DNA of 64,000 nucleotides from M55B129 sp034189085. GTDB lineage: Bacteria; Bacillota; Dethiobacteria; DTU022. Where the stretch lies: the NCBI GenBank assembly GCA_034189085.1, contig JAXHVH010000006.1, positions 10,626-74,625 on the forward strand, given 5' to 3'. A program made the position numbers and the translations under genes. Each line of letters starts with the position of its first letter. Positions within the stretch are counted from its first letter, which is position 1. The notes beneath the pieces were generated by a model that saw nothing but the letters and a program-made list of their open reading frames with translations, was not told where the DNA came from and ran no database searches. Shown piece after piece: positions 7,012 to 15,807 of this stretch.

Positions 7012-9338
7012 AAGAATTTGCCGTTAGCAGGTACGGTCCCCTCCCTGAAAGCGGCCGGTTGATTCTTTCCTCTTTTAACCTTTTTTACGGTCCCAATGAA
7101 GATGGAAAAACGCTGACCCTTGACGCTCTTTTAAAAATGCTCCTTGGTAAAAAGGCACAACGCCATTTTACCCGGCTGAAAAGAGTGGAGGAGCTGCCGG
7201 AGGGCTACCTTCTATTGATCGATGGAAAGGGCCTTCATTTAAAATTGCCTGCAGAGGGGACTTTGGAAGATCACTTCAAGTTCAATGCCAGGGAATTCGG
7301 CAGTATATTTGTCATCCGCGACAGTGATCTGCTCATCAGTGGAGAAGGAGATTTTTTCCGCGATCTTACCGGTCGTCTCACAGGGATGCGGACGGAGGAA
7401 ATCAAGAAGCTTAAATTGCAGATTAATGAGCTGGGCAGAATCACGGAAACTGGCGTATTTGTCAATACAGCCCCGGAAAAATTGAAAGATAAATTGAACA
7501 CCGCACGTTCGCTCATGGCGAAAACCGAAAACCTGGCGGCTGCACTGCAGGAAGAAGGATTCGGCTGTTTTGAAGAAGAACTGGCTGCGCTGCAGGAAAG
7601 GCGGAGGAAATTAACAAAAAGTCTGAAGGATTTAAATGATGCGGACAAAAGAGATCTTTATGAAAGAGGTAGCACAGCGCTGGCTGGCCTCGCTGAATCG
7701 CAGGAAGAATACAGGCGTCTCCAGTATGTCAACCGGGATGTTTATGAAACCTGGCAGCAGGCTGCTTCCAGGTTGGACTATTATTCCACCGAGTTGAAAA
7801 ATATCGAGACAAAAATAGTAGAACTGAAGAAAGAATTGCAATCGGCGCATATACGCCTCCTGGAGAAAAATAGGCTGGTTCGAGAAGAAGAAATTAAATT
7901 AACAAAAACGGAAGAAAAACTGCAGCCTCTGCTGGACAATCATGAAAAGCAGAGTGTAGATTTGAAAAAATTCGAAACCGCAGCCGGGGCAAAAAATCTC
8001 CGTTTTTGTGCAGCTTTTGCTGCTGCAGTTTTTTTGCTTCTCCTCGCTGTGATTTCACCTGGAGCGGAGTGGTGGCAAAAAGCACTGCTCATTTTTTCAG
8101 GGGTAGTTGTTACTGTTTTTGGCTTGCTGCAGGCTCTCTTTTTGATAAAAAGAACGAATCTGGCAGCGACAGAAACGGAAATAATAATTGAGGGAGAGAA
8201 GAAGGGACTGCCGGCTTCTTCAGTTGGTGAAATTCGTGCGGGATTGGCCTGCTGTAAGGATTCATTTTCCCGATCAGTATCTCTGGCTGACGAAATGGTA
8301 AAGGTAATTGAATGGAAGGAGAAGGAAATAAACCGCCTGGAATCCGATGGGGAGGAAAAGAAGCGCTTTCTTGCCGGCATAGCCCAAAAAACCAAAACAA
8401 TCCGCCGGCAATCCGGTGCGGATTCCCTGGATCAATACGGTGCCTTACTCCGGCGAAAGGAAGATCTGTCCCTGGAAATTGAGAAGCAGAAAAGTTTGCT
8501 GGCCGGTTATTTTGGCGGCCGGGAAAACCCGGCCGGGAGTTCTCAGATTTCTTTCTGGCAGAGACAGGTCAATAAACTGGCCGAATATGCCGGATCTGTT
8601 CCTCATATTGATTGCAACCCGGCGGAAGTGGTTCGTTTGGAGGCTGAAAGGGATAAGCTGGACCGGGAAATTGAAAACCTCCAGGAACGCATGGGACGGC
8701 ATCTTGAAAAGATGCGTGATTTTGAAAGAGAAATCAACGAATTTTTTCAGGGCGGGGAAGGGGAAGAATACTTATACTGTCAAACAGTTGTCGATCTGGA
8801 ATCAATACAGAAAAAACTACGCTGCTGGATCGACAGGCATGAGAAAGGCAGGGATACAGCCCTGAAGGCCCTGGAAATCCTGGACAGGCTTGCAGATGAA
8901 GAAGAAGATAAGGTGGCTTCTCTCTTCGGCCCGGCAAGCGCAGCCGGCAGGTATTTTGCCCGCATCACCGGGGGCAATTACCGCCATGTTTCTTATGACA
9001 GCCGGGAAAATATGATCAGGGTTCACCTTCCTGATGACAGCATGCTGGAAGCAGATCGGCTCTCGGGAGGGACCTTTGATCAGCTGTACTTTGCCATACG
9101 GCTGGCCCTGGGCGAAAAAATTCTTGAAGGAGAAAAGGGATTTTTCCTCCTGGATGATCCTTTTGTTAAAGCCGATCCGGAACGTCTCTCCACTTTATTG
9201 GAAATGCTTTTCGAAATTAATGATGCCGGGTGGCAAATTCTTTACTTCAGTGCCAAGGAAGAAATTAAAAGAGCCCTGCAGGAAAAAATCGACTGTCGCT
9301 TAATTAAAGAATTCAGTATTAACAGGCAGGCGCCGTAA
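7002..9338 (+). CDS. YhaN/SbcC-like SMC-type ATPase with internal membrane segments
   Basis: The 778-residue protein has a Rad50/SMC layout. The N-terminal ATPase lobe has Walker A GPNEDGKT (about residues 30-37). A long, charged coiled-coil middle follows. The C-terminal lobe carries the signature LSGGTFDQLYFAIRLAL and Walker B GFFLLDDPFVKADPERL. Between the coiled coils, residues about 327-385 contain two hydrophobic helices (FCAAFAAAVFLLLLAVI and ALLIFSGVVVTVFGLL), as in the YhaN/AAA_27 group, so the complex is probably membrane-tethered. Walker A has D-G-K-T where many relatives have AGKST. Partner of the upstream nuclease; a role in DNA repair is inferred from family. Confidence 0.8.
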   Translation: MFLKEFAVSRYGPLPESGRLILSSFNLFYGPNEDGKTLTLDALLKMLLGKKAQRHFTRLKRVEELPEGYLLLIDGKGLHLKLPAEGTLEDHFKFNAREFGSIFVIRDSDLLISGEGDFFRDLTGRLTGMRTEEIKKLKLQINELGRITETGVFVNTAPEKLKDKLNTARSLMAKTENLAAALQEEGFGCFEEELAALQERRRKLTKSLKDLNDADKRDLYERGSTALAGLAESQEEYRRLQYVNRDVYETWQQAASRLDYYSTELKNIETKIVELKKELQSAHIRLLEKNRLVREEEIKLTKTEEKLQPLLDNHEKQSVDLKKFETAAGAKNLRFCAAFAAAVFLLLLAVISPGAEWWQKALLIFSGVVVTVFGLLQALFLIKRTNLAATETEIIIEGEKKGLPASSVGEIRAGLACCKDSFSRSVSLADEMVKVIEWKEKEINRLESDGEEKKRFLAGIAQKTKTIRRQSGADSLDQYGALLRRKEDLSLEIEKQKSLLAGYFGGRENPAGSSQISFWQRQVNKLAEYAGSVPHIDCNPAEVVRLEAERDKLDREIENLQERMGRHLEKMRDFEREINEFFQGGEGEEYLYCQTVVDLESIQKKLRCWIDRHEKGRDTALKALEILDRLADEEEDKVASLFGPASAAGRYFARITGGNYRHVSYDSRENMIRVHLPDDSMLEADRLSGGTFDQLYFAIRLALGEKILEGEKGFFLLDDPFVKADPERLSTLLEMLFEINDAGWQILYFSAKEEIKRALQEKIDCRLIKEFSINRQAP

Positions 9339-9420
9339 AAGTTCTGCAGAGAACAGTCCTGGTGGATTGGCAGGCCTGCCTTTTCTATGAGAATTTATTT
9401 TAAAGGAGGTAAAATCGATT

Positions 9421-10173
9421 GTGCAGCTGACAGTGCTTGGTTGTTATGGCCCTTATCCCGCTGCAGGTAAAGCCTGTTCCGGTTACCTGCTTCAAGAAGA
9501 TAGCTGCTCTTTGCTGCTGGACTGCGGTAACGGAGTCTTCAGCCGTCTGCAGGAACATTTCCCATTTTATGAGCTGGCGGCTGTTTTTCTTTCTCACCTG
9601 CATGCCGATCATATCTCAGATGTCTTTATTATGCGCTACGGGTTGGAGATGGCTTTTAAAAATAGCCTGCGCAGCGAGCCGCTGCGCCTTTACGCGCCGG
9701 TTGAACCGGTGGCTGAATTTTCACGGCTGTCCTATAAAAATGCTTACCGGGTTGAACCACTTGGCGAAGGGGGAGAGTTAACTGTCGGCCCTTTTACAAT
9801 ATACACCGCTTCGGGTATCCATGCTGTCCCTTCCCTGGCCATGCGAGTGGAATGTTCCAATAAAAAACTTGCCTATTCAGCGGATACCGAATACTGTCAG
9901 GATCTGGTTGACCTGGCTGAAGGGGTTGATTTCTTTCTCTGTGAAGCAAATTACCGGGAAGAAGATATCCGGGCCGGTTTGCCCAATCATCTCAGTGCCG
10001 CACAGGCGGCCGGGATAGCCCGGAAGGCCGGAGTTGGCCGGTTGGTTCTGACCCATCATCACCCGGAGAGAGATCCGGAAGATGCAATCCGGGAAGCAGC
10101 CAAAATCTTTCCGGTAGTCGAAGCGGCCAGGGAAGGTAAAACATATATTATTCAGGAGGAGACAAATCGATGA
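9421..10173 (+). CDS. Metallo-beta-lactamase-fold hydrolase (RNase Z-like/YhfI-type)
   Basis: A 250-residue MBL-fold protein. It has the metal motif SHLHADHISD near residues 60-67, an N-terminal beta start MQLTVLGCYGPYP, a distal SADTEYC and a C-terminal LTHHHPERDP. These match the group of RNase Z-like hydrolases often annotated as YhfI. AAAGGAGG precedes GTG 9421 by about 9 bases. It overlaps the next gene by 4 bases, suggesting coupling. The substrate cannot be assigned: RNase Z itself has a longer exosite arm not seen here, so tRNA 3'-processing is unlikely but not excluded. Confidence 0.75.
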   Translation: MQLTVLGCYGPYPAAGKACSGYLLQEDSCSLLLDCGNGVFSRLQEHFPFYELAAVFLSHLHADHISDVFIMRYGLEMAFKNSLRSEPLRLYAPVEPVAEFSRLSYKNAYRVEPLGEGGELTVGPFTIYTASGIHAVPSLAMRVECSNKKLAYSADTEYCQDLVDLAEGVDFFLCEANYREEDIRAGLPNHLSAAQAAGIARKAGVGRLVLTHHHPERDPEDAIREAAKIFPVVEAAREGKTYIIQEETNR

Positions 10174-10733
10174 CAAAAAATAAACTGCCCGCGCAGCTGC
10201 TGCTGGCCCCTGTTCCTGCCGCCATGATCGGCTGTGGCAACGGGGATATAAACAATATAATTACTCTGGCATGGGTTGGAGTGGTCAATTCCAATCCTCC
10301 GTTTCTTTCTATTGCCGTTCGTCCGAACCGTTATTCCCACAATCTGATCCGCGACAGTGGAGAATTCACGGTTAATCTTCCATCCGTTGATCAGGTCGCT
10401 GAAGTGGATGGCTGCGGCACTATCAGTGGAAGAGATACAAATAAATTCGAGCATTTCGGTTTGACTGCTGTCAGGAGTACGCTCTCATGTGCTCCCCTGA
10501 TTGAAGAATGCCCTGTCAGCATGGAGTGCCTTGTCGAACAGACCCTTTCTCTGGGCAGCCATACTCTCTTCATCGGCCGGGTAATTGCATCCTATGTGGC
10601 AGACTGTGTTACAGACGCCCGGGGGAAGATTGATTTTGGAAAAGCCCGCCTGCTCGGTTTTTGCTCCGGGAATTACCTGGAAACTGCTCCTCTCAACCTT
10701 ACCCTTGGTTATACCCTGGAGAAAGATAATTGA
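10170..10733 (+). CDS. Flavin reductase-like FMN-binding protein (flavoredoxin type)
   Basis: The 187-residue protein has the split-barrel FMN-binding fold of the flavin reductase-like domain. The N-terminal strand-loop PVPAAMIGCG...NNIITLAWVGVVNSNPPFLSIAVRPNRYSHNLI is typical of flavoredoxin or flavin reductase proteins in anaerobes, where it carries electrons via bound FMN. It starts within the last codons of the MBL gene (ATGA overlap), with GGAGG just upstream. The physiological partner is unknown. The organism's flavin-based electron transfer genes lie about 4 kb downstream. Confidence 0.75.
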   Translation: MTKNKLPAQLLLAPVPAAMIGCGNGDINNIITLAWVGVVNSNPPFLSIAVRPNRYSHNLIRDSGEFTVNLPSVDQVAEVDGCGTISGRDTNKFEHFGLTAVRSTLSCAPLIEECPVSMECLVEQTLSLGSHTLFIGRVIASYVADCVTDARGKIDFGKARLLGFCSGNYLETAPLNLTLGYTLEKDN

Positions 10734-10882
10734 GATAGGCTGGCCGGCCGGGCTGTTCGAGTTGCCAACAGTCTCTGCTAATTGATATAATTGATTGCGG
10801 CTGAAAGCCGTTGTGAAGAAGTCGGCTTCCAGCCCTTTAAGGTAATATGAACCTGCTGTTTCAGAAGAAATGGGGGATATCA

Positions 10883-12304
10883 GTGACCGATTACCGCTCC
10901 TTGCTGCGGGAACTACCGGCGGTTGATCGCCTGCTGAAAGAAGCGGCGGTGGAAGAAGCGCTTGAACGGCTGCCCAGGCGTCTGGTCCTGCAGGCTGTCC
11001 AGGAGACGATTGCTTCTTACCGGGACATGGTTATGGATAGACGGGCAGATCCACAAAAACTGGATAAAATTGATCTGTCACCCGAAAAAATGGCCGAAGA
11101 AGCAGCTGTTCTGGCAACCCGGAAAGGACGACCGGGTTTGCAACCGCTGATCAACGCCACGGGGGTGGTTATTCACACCAACCTGGGGCGTTCCTTGCTG
11201 GCCAGGCCAGCCGTGGAAGCTCTTTCCGCAGTGGCTGCCAGTTATAACAACCTGGAAATATTTCTGGAAAGCGGCCGGAGGGGTTCGCGCCAGGAACATT
11301 TGGAAAGCCTGCTCTGTGAGCTAAGCGGAGCTGAAGCAGCGCTGGTGGTTAACAATAATGCTGCCGCTGTTTTCCTGGCCCTTCATACCATCGCCTCCGG
11401 GTGTGAAGTGATTGTTTCCCGCGGTCAGCTTGTTGAAATAGGTGGATCTTTTCGTATCCCGGAAATTATGGCGGCAAGCGGTGCCCGCCTGGTCGAGGTG
11501 GGAACGACCAATAAAACTTATCTCCGTGATTATGAGGCGGCGATCAATGAAAATACAGCCGCCCTGTTGAAGGTTCATACCAGTAATTATCATATAATTG
11601 GTTTTACAGCCACTGTGGACACGGAAGACCTCTCCCGCCTGGCTCACAGAAATAACCTGCCCCTGATCGAGGATCTGGGCAGCGGTGTCTTAATTGATAC
11701 CTGCAAATACGGCCTGCCTGCCGAGCCGCGCGTCCAGGATAGCCTTTCCGCCGGGTCCGATGTGGTCACTTTTAGCGGCGATAAGATGCTTGGCGGCCCC
11801 CAGGCCGGCATCATTCTTGGTCGCCGTGACCTGGTCAACTACATGCGTAAAAACCAGCTGGCCCGGATAATGCGCATTGATAAACTGACCATTGCCGCCC
11901 TGGAAGCAACCTTGAGGCTTTACCTCGACGAAGAAGATGCCGTAGATAAAATACCGGTCTGGCAGATGATTACTGTCGCCCCGGAAATACTCAGAAAACG
12001 CTCTGAGCAAATAGCCGGTCGCCTGGCTGAATTTTTCGGGCCGGGTAAAGTGGCGGTGGTGGAAGGATCGTCCCGGATTGGTGGAGGGGCGCTGCCGGAT
12101 GCCGAACTGCCGACTTATCCTGTGGCTATTGATTTGAAGGATGGTCCTCTTTCAGCGGCTAAACTGGCTGCCAGGCTGCGTCTGGGTGAGCCGCCGGTTA
12201 TCCTCCGTTTGCAACAGGATAAACTTCTGATTGATTTGCGAACAGTCGACAGTGAGCAGGAAGAAGAACTGGTTCTGGCAGTAAAAAAAGCCTGCCTGGA
12301 ATGA
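10883..12304 (+). CDS. selA: L-seryl-tRNA(Sec) selenium transferase
   Basis: SelA converts Ser-tRNA(Sec) to Sec-tRNA(Sec) with selenophosphate on a PLP cofactor. The 473-residue protein has the family N-terminal domain (RSLLRELPAVDRLL), GRPGLQPLINATGVVIHTNLGRS, and the PLP lysine in TFSGDKMLGGPQAG near residue 295. GTG 10883 is chosen because GGGGGA lies 5 bases upstream and the resulting N-terminus matches SelA; an in-frame ATG at 10847 is possible. selB follows 69 bases later, so the pair forms a selenocysteine-insertion operon. Confidence 0.92.
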   Translation: MTDYRSLLRELPAVDRLLKEAAVEEALERLPRRLVLQAVQETIASYRDMVMDRRADPQKLDKIDLSPEKMAEEAAVLATRKGRPGLQPLINATGVVIHTNLGRSLLARPAVEALSAVAASYNNLEIFLESGRRGSRQEHLESLLCELSGAEAALVVNNNAAAVFLALHTIASGCEVIVSRGQLVEIGGSFRIPEIMAASGARLVEVGTTNKTYLRDYEAAINENTAALLKVHTSNYHIIGFTATVDTEDLSRLAHRNNLPLIEDLGSGVLIDTCKYGLPAEPRVQDSLSAGSDVVTFSGDKMLGGPQAGIILGRRDLVNYMRKNQLARIMRIDKLTIAALEATLRLYLDEEDAVDKIPVWQMITVAPEILRKRSEQIAGRLAEFFGPGKVAVVEGSSRIGGGALPDAELPTYPVAIDLKDGPLSAAKLAARLRLGEPPVILRLQQDKLLIDLRTVDSEQEEELVLAVKKACLE

Positions 12305-12373
12305 TCTTTTTGTCCTTCTTGATTTCCTGGTACCGAAAAATTGTTATATATACTTGCAGGGAGTGTTCCTTTC

Positions 12374-14296
12374 TTGGATGATTTAATCATAGGGACAGCG
12401 GGTCACGTTGATCACGGTAAAACAGTGCTCATCAAAGCGCTGACCGGAGTTGACACTGACCGGTTAAGGGAAGAAAAAGAACGGGGTATTTCCATTGATC
12501 TTGGTTTTGCCCCCTTTCGCCTCCCGGGTGGCCGGTTGGCCGGAGTAGTTGATGTCCCCGGCCATGAACGATTTATCCACAATATGCTGGCAGGAGCCGC
12601 AGGGATGGATCTGGTAATGCTCGTGGTTGATGCTGCAGAGGGGATCATGCCCCAGACCAGGGAGCACCTGGATATCCTTCAGCTTCTGGGAATAAAAAAC
12701 GGCATTGTTGTAATTACCAAGATTGACCTGGTGGATGAAGAATGGCGGGAGCTGGTTGAAGAAGAAATTCGTGAAGAGCTGCGGGGCACCTTCCTGGAAG
12801 AAGCACCTGTCCACTCCGTTTCGGCGGTCGAAGGGCGGGGCATTGCTGAACTGAAAGAGTTGATTGATCACCAGACTGCCAATCTTGAACCGCGGAGCGA
12901 GGCGGGACCTCTCCGCCTGCCGGTGGATCGCTCATTTTCCATTGCCGGTTTCGGTACCGTGGTTACAGGTACTCTGATCCAGGGGAAAGTAGAAGTAGGC
13001 GACAGGGTGGAAGTGGTGCCGCCTGGGCTTGAGGCCAGGGTACGCAATATCCAGGTTCACGATGAGGATGTCAAGAGAGCCAGAGCGGGGACGAGAGTGG
13101 CTCTCAATCTCTCGGGACTTGAAAAAAGCAGTATTGTCAGGGGCAGCGTGGTGAGCAACCCCGGGTATTACCGGGAAACTGCGCTGCTCGATGTATCGCT
13201 TTCTCTTCTTCCGCGCGCCGCAAGGCGACTTAAAAATCTTGATCCTGTTCATTTTTTCCTCGGTACTGCCAGGACTGCTGCCCGGGTCCTGCTTTTAGAC
13301 CGTGATGAACTGCATCAGGGAGAAACAGCTCTAGCCCAGTGCAGGCTGGAAAAACCAATCGTTGCCGAACGCGGTGATCCCTTTGTAATTCGCTCTTATT
13401 CCCCCATGACTACTATCGGAGGAGGAAAGGTTCTCGATCCCCATCCCGCCAGGCACCACCGTTTCCGTCCGGCAGTGATTAAAAAACTGCAGGAACTTGA
13501 AGATGCCGCTGATTCTGCCGGGGAAGCCCCTTTTTTGCGCCATAAACTTGAAGAGATGCTCATAGCCAATGCTGTACGCCTGGCCAGGGAAGCCCGTTTA
13601 GATCTTGAAAAAACGGTTCAACTTCTTGAAGAGATGGTTTCAAGAGGGGAGATGGAAAAACTGGGCGAAGCCTATATTCTCTCTGCTGAACTGGAACGAC
13701 ACAGGCAGAAGCTGCTTGCCGAACTGGACAAATATCATCAAAACCATCCCCTTTCTCCGGGAATATCGAGGGCTCGCCTGAAAGGATTTCTGCCATCTTC
13801 TTTTGGACAGCGTGAGTATGATTCTTTTCTAAAAAATCTCCAGGAGCGGAAAGAGATTTCCGCTGAAGATGACCTGGTCAGTGAATATGGTTTTAAACCT
13901 GCCCCTTCGCCGGAAGAACAAAAACGCATTGATACGCTGGTGGATCTGTATCGTTCCGGAAGGCTGCAACCGCCTTCTGTCAGGGAAGCTTTTGCCGGGG
14001 CAAGTGTGAAATCGGAGAGATGGGACGAATATCTTCGTTATCTTCAAATGACCGGAACACTGGTTAAAATCAACGAAGAGCTATATTATCATGCTGATTC
14101 ATACCGTGAAGCGCTGGCTCTCCTGAAACGACATTTTGCTGCCAATGATAAAATCACGCTGGCTGAATTTCGAGATCTAACCGGCAGCTCTCGCAAATAT
14201 GCCCAGGCTCTTCTTGAGCACTTTGATCAGAAAAAGTATACCAGAAGGATCGAAGATTACCGGGTTCCCATGCGTTTAAAAAACATTGATGCATAA
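12374..14296 (+). CDS. selB: Selenocysteine-specific elongation factor SelB
   Basis: SelB is the EF-Tu-like GTPase that delivers Sec-tRNA(Sec) to in-frame UGA codons by binding the SECIS hairpin. The 640-residue protein has the GTPase motifs GTAGHVDHGKTVL (residues about 6-18), VDVPGHERF and ITKID, then beta-barrel domains (SIAGFGTVVTGT), then C-terminal winged-helix repeats (from about 390). It ends in YRVPMRLKNIDA. TTG 12374 fits the family N-terminus MDDLIIGTAGHVDHG, with GGGAG about 10 bases upstream. No selC or selD was seen in this window, so they are presumably elsewhere. Confidence 0.92.
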   Translation: MDDLIIGTAGHVDHGKTVLIKALTGVDTDRLREEKERGISIDLGFAPFRLPGGRLAGVVDVPGHERFIHNMLAGAAGMDLVMLVVDAAEGIMPQTREHLDILQLLGIKNGIVVITKIDLVDEEWRELVEEEIREELRGTFLEEAPVHSVSAVEGRGIAELKELIDHQTANLEPRSEAGPLRLPVDRSFSIAGFGTVVTGTLIQGKVEVGDRVEVVPPGLEARVRNIQVHDEDVKRARAGTRVALNLSGLEKSSIVRGSVVSNPGYYRETALLDVSLSLLPRAARRLKNLDPVHFFLGTARTAARVLLLDRDELHQGETALAQCRLEKPIVAERGDPFVIRSYSPMTTIGGGKVLDPHPARHHRFRPAVIKKLQELEDAADSAGEAPFLRHKLEEMLIANAVRLAREARLDLEKTVQLLEEMVSRGEMEKLGEAYILSAELERHRQKLLAELDKYHQNHPLSPGISRARLKGFLPSSFGQREYDSFLKNLQERKEISAEDDLVSEYGFKPAPSPEEQKRIDTLVDLYRSGRLQPPSVREAFAGASVKSERWDEYLRYLQMTGTLVKINEELYYHADSYREALALLKRHFAANDKITLAEFRDLTGSSRKYAQALLEHFDQKKYTRRIEDYRVPMRLKNIDA

Positions 14297-14637
14297 AGGA
14301 AAAAGACGAAAAAAAATGATCCTGAAGAAACCGGCAATTTACCGGGAAGCACCGAAAAACAAAAAAAGTTGTACATTAGGGTAATGTTGCATAACCCGGT
14401 ATTACCTGGCAAATTTTGGTGCTGTTGAATGATCGGGATTTCTGGAAAAGGCAGCAGGATAAAACATGGTAATGTCGAAAACTAACTTATATCTTTGCTT
14501 TGTTGCAATTGTCTAAATATTATACTTAAAAGGGGCCGGAGGTGCTGGCGGTAACCCTAAAAATATGCCGATTTCTCCGGCCTGCTCTTAAAAAATGATG
14601 CCGGTAAATAAATTTTATGATGCGGGGTATGATTATG
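14297..14637 (+). other. Intergenic region: leader of the Hdr-Etf-Flx operon
   Basis: 341 bases without a gene. An AT-rich stretch includes TATACT at 14521-14526, which could be a -10 box (a TTTGTT lies 16 bases upstream). It is followed by a strong inverted repeat (listed separately), then the start of the operon. I searched for a tRNA-Sec here because selAB is adjacent, and saw none. Confidence 0.5.
14534..14582 (+). promoter_or_regulatory. Structured leader element upstream of hdr-etf operon
   Basis: GGCCGGAG (14534-14541) and CTCCGGCC (14575-14582) form a perfect 8-base-pair stem. They enclose 33 bases in which short GGC/GCC and CGG/CCG pairings are possible. It lies just downstream of a candidate -10 and 35-56 bases before the possible start codons. 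There is no T-run, so it is not a simple terminator. It could be a small RNA regulatory element or an mRNA-stabilising stem. It does not match any riboswitch consensus I know. Confidence 0.35.
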
Positions 14638-15771
14638 ATAAGCGAAATTGATTCTTTCACTGAAAAATATGACCTGCTCGGCTGTATTCAGTGCGGACGC
14701 TGTACAGGAGGATGTCCCGTTACTGTACGGGCAGATCTCAATGTGCGCCGCTTTGTTTACGATGCCTACAATGAAGAAAAACTTGAAGAATTGGCCAGGC
14801 TTGCGGAAATCTGGGATTGCACCACCTGCAATACCTGTGCTGTTCGCTGCCCCAAGGGCCTGAAACCGCTTGAAGTCCTTCTTGCCCTGCGGTCCATGGT
14901 TGTCGAGAGCGGCAAGGTTGAACCAACAGTACGTGATGCCCTGCAGAGTGTTTTACTGGAAGGGAATCCCTGGGAGAAACCGCGGGCGACTCGCTGTGAT
15001 TGGATGGAGGGTCTCGATGTAAAAATGGCCGAGCCGGGTGTACCTGTGGAAAACCTTTTTTTTGTTTGCTGTACCATTGCTTATGATCCGCGGCTGCAGG
15101 TTATCGCCCGCAACATGGTCCGTATTCTAAACAAACTGGATCTTGATTATGGATTCATTGGCACCGATGAAACATGCTGCGGCAGTGAAGTGCGTACTCT
15201 TGGTGAAGAAGGCCTTTTTGAGATGCTAATCGAAGATAACACGGAGCTTCTGAACAGCTTCGAAGCTAAAAGAATCGTTACTTTTTCACCGCATTGTTTC
15301 AGTGTTTTTAACACCTACCATCCCGATCTCAAAAGCGAGGTAGCTCATTATACCCAGCTTTTTGAAGAATTGGCCGGGGAAAACAAGATTCCCTGGGGGG
15401 GCGAGCTGCAGAAAAAAGTTGTTTACCACGATCCCTGTTACCTTGGTAAATTGAGTGGTGTATATGATGAGCCGCGCCGTGTCTTGCAAAAAATACCGGG
15501 TGTTGAACTGCTGGAATTTGATCGCTGTCGCGAACGCAGCCTTTGCTGCGAAGGTGGCGGTGGTAAAATGTGGGTTGAATCTAATTCCAAAAAAGAACGG
15601 TTGGCTGAAACGAGAATTAAGGATGCCAGGGCTCTGGGGGCTGACATCGTAGCTGTATCCTGTCCTTTCTGTTTGCTCACTCTTGAAGATGCTCTCAAAG
15701 GGCTTGGCCTTGAAGAAGAAATGCGGGTGGCTGAGATAATGGAGCTGCTCGGAGAAGTTGTGGAAGAATAA
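14638..15771 (+). CDS. Soluble HdrC-HdrB-type iron-sulfur oxidoreductase (fused)
   Basis: The N-terminal third is HdrC-like, with two [4Fe-4S] motifs CIQCGRCTGGCP (about residues 16-27) and CTTCNTCAVRCP (about 61-72). The rest holds two CCG domains as in HdrB/HdrD/GlpC: a first motif CCGSEVRTLGEEG and a second CCEGGGGKMW with DPCYLGK before it and CPFCLLT after. There is no transmembrane segment, unlike the membrane DUF224-type ETF partner. In methanogens CCG domains carry the disulfide-reducing cluster; here the substrate is unknown. Several ATGs are possible (14617, 14620, 14632, 14638). 14638 is chosen for GGGG spacing. First gene of an eight-gene operon. Confidence 0.8.
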   Translation: MSEIDSFTEKYDLLGCIQCGRCTGGCPVTVRADLNVRRFVYDAYNEEKLEELARLAEIWDCTTCNTCAVRCPKGLKPLEVLLALRSMVVESGKVEPTVRDALQSVLLEGNPWEKPRATRCDWMEGLDVKMAEPGVPVENLFFVCCTIAYDPRLQVIARNMVRILNKLDLDYGFIGTDETCCGSEVRTLGEEGLFEMLIEDNTELLNSFEAKRIVTFSPHCFSVFNTYHPDLKSEVAHYTQLFEELAGENKIPWGGELQKKVVYHDPCYLGKLSGVYDEPRRVLQKIPGVELLEFDRCRERSLCCEGGGGKMWVESNSKKERLAETRIKDARALGADIVAVSCPFCLLTLEDALKGLGLEEEMRVAEIMELLGEVVEE

Positions 15772-15807
15772 ACTAAATTAAAATTCTGGCAGGAGGTGGA
15801 GTTAAGA

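Noticed and set aside
14297..14637. Possible tRNA-Sec next to selAB
   Set aside because: No acceptor/anticodon arms with a UCA anticodon could be found; the main inverted repeat lacks tRNA features.
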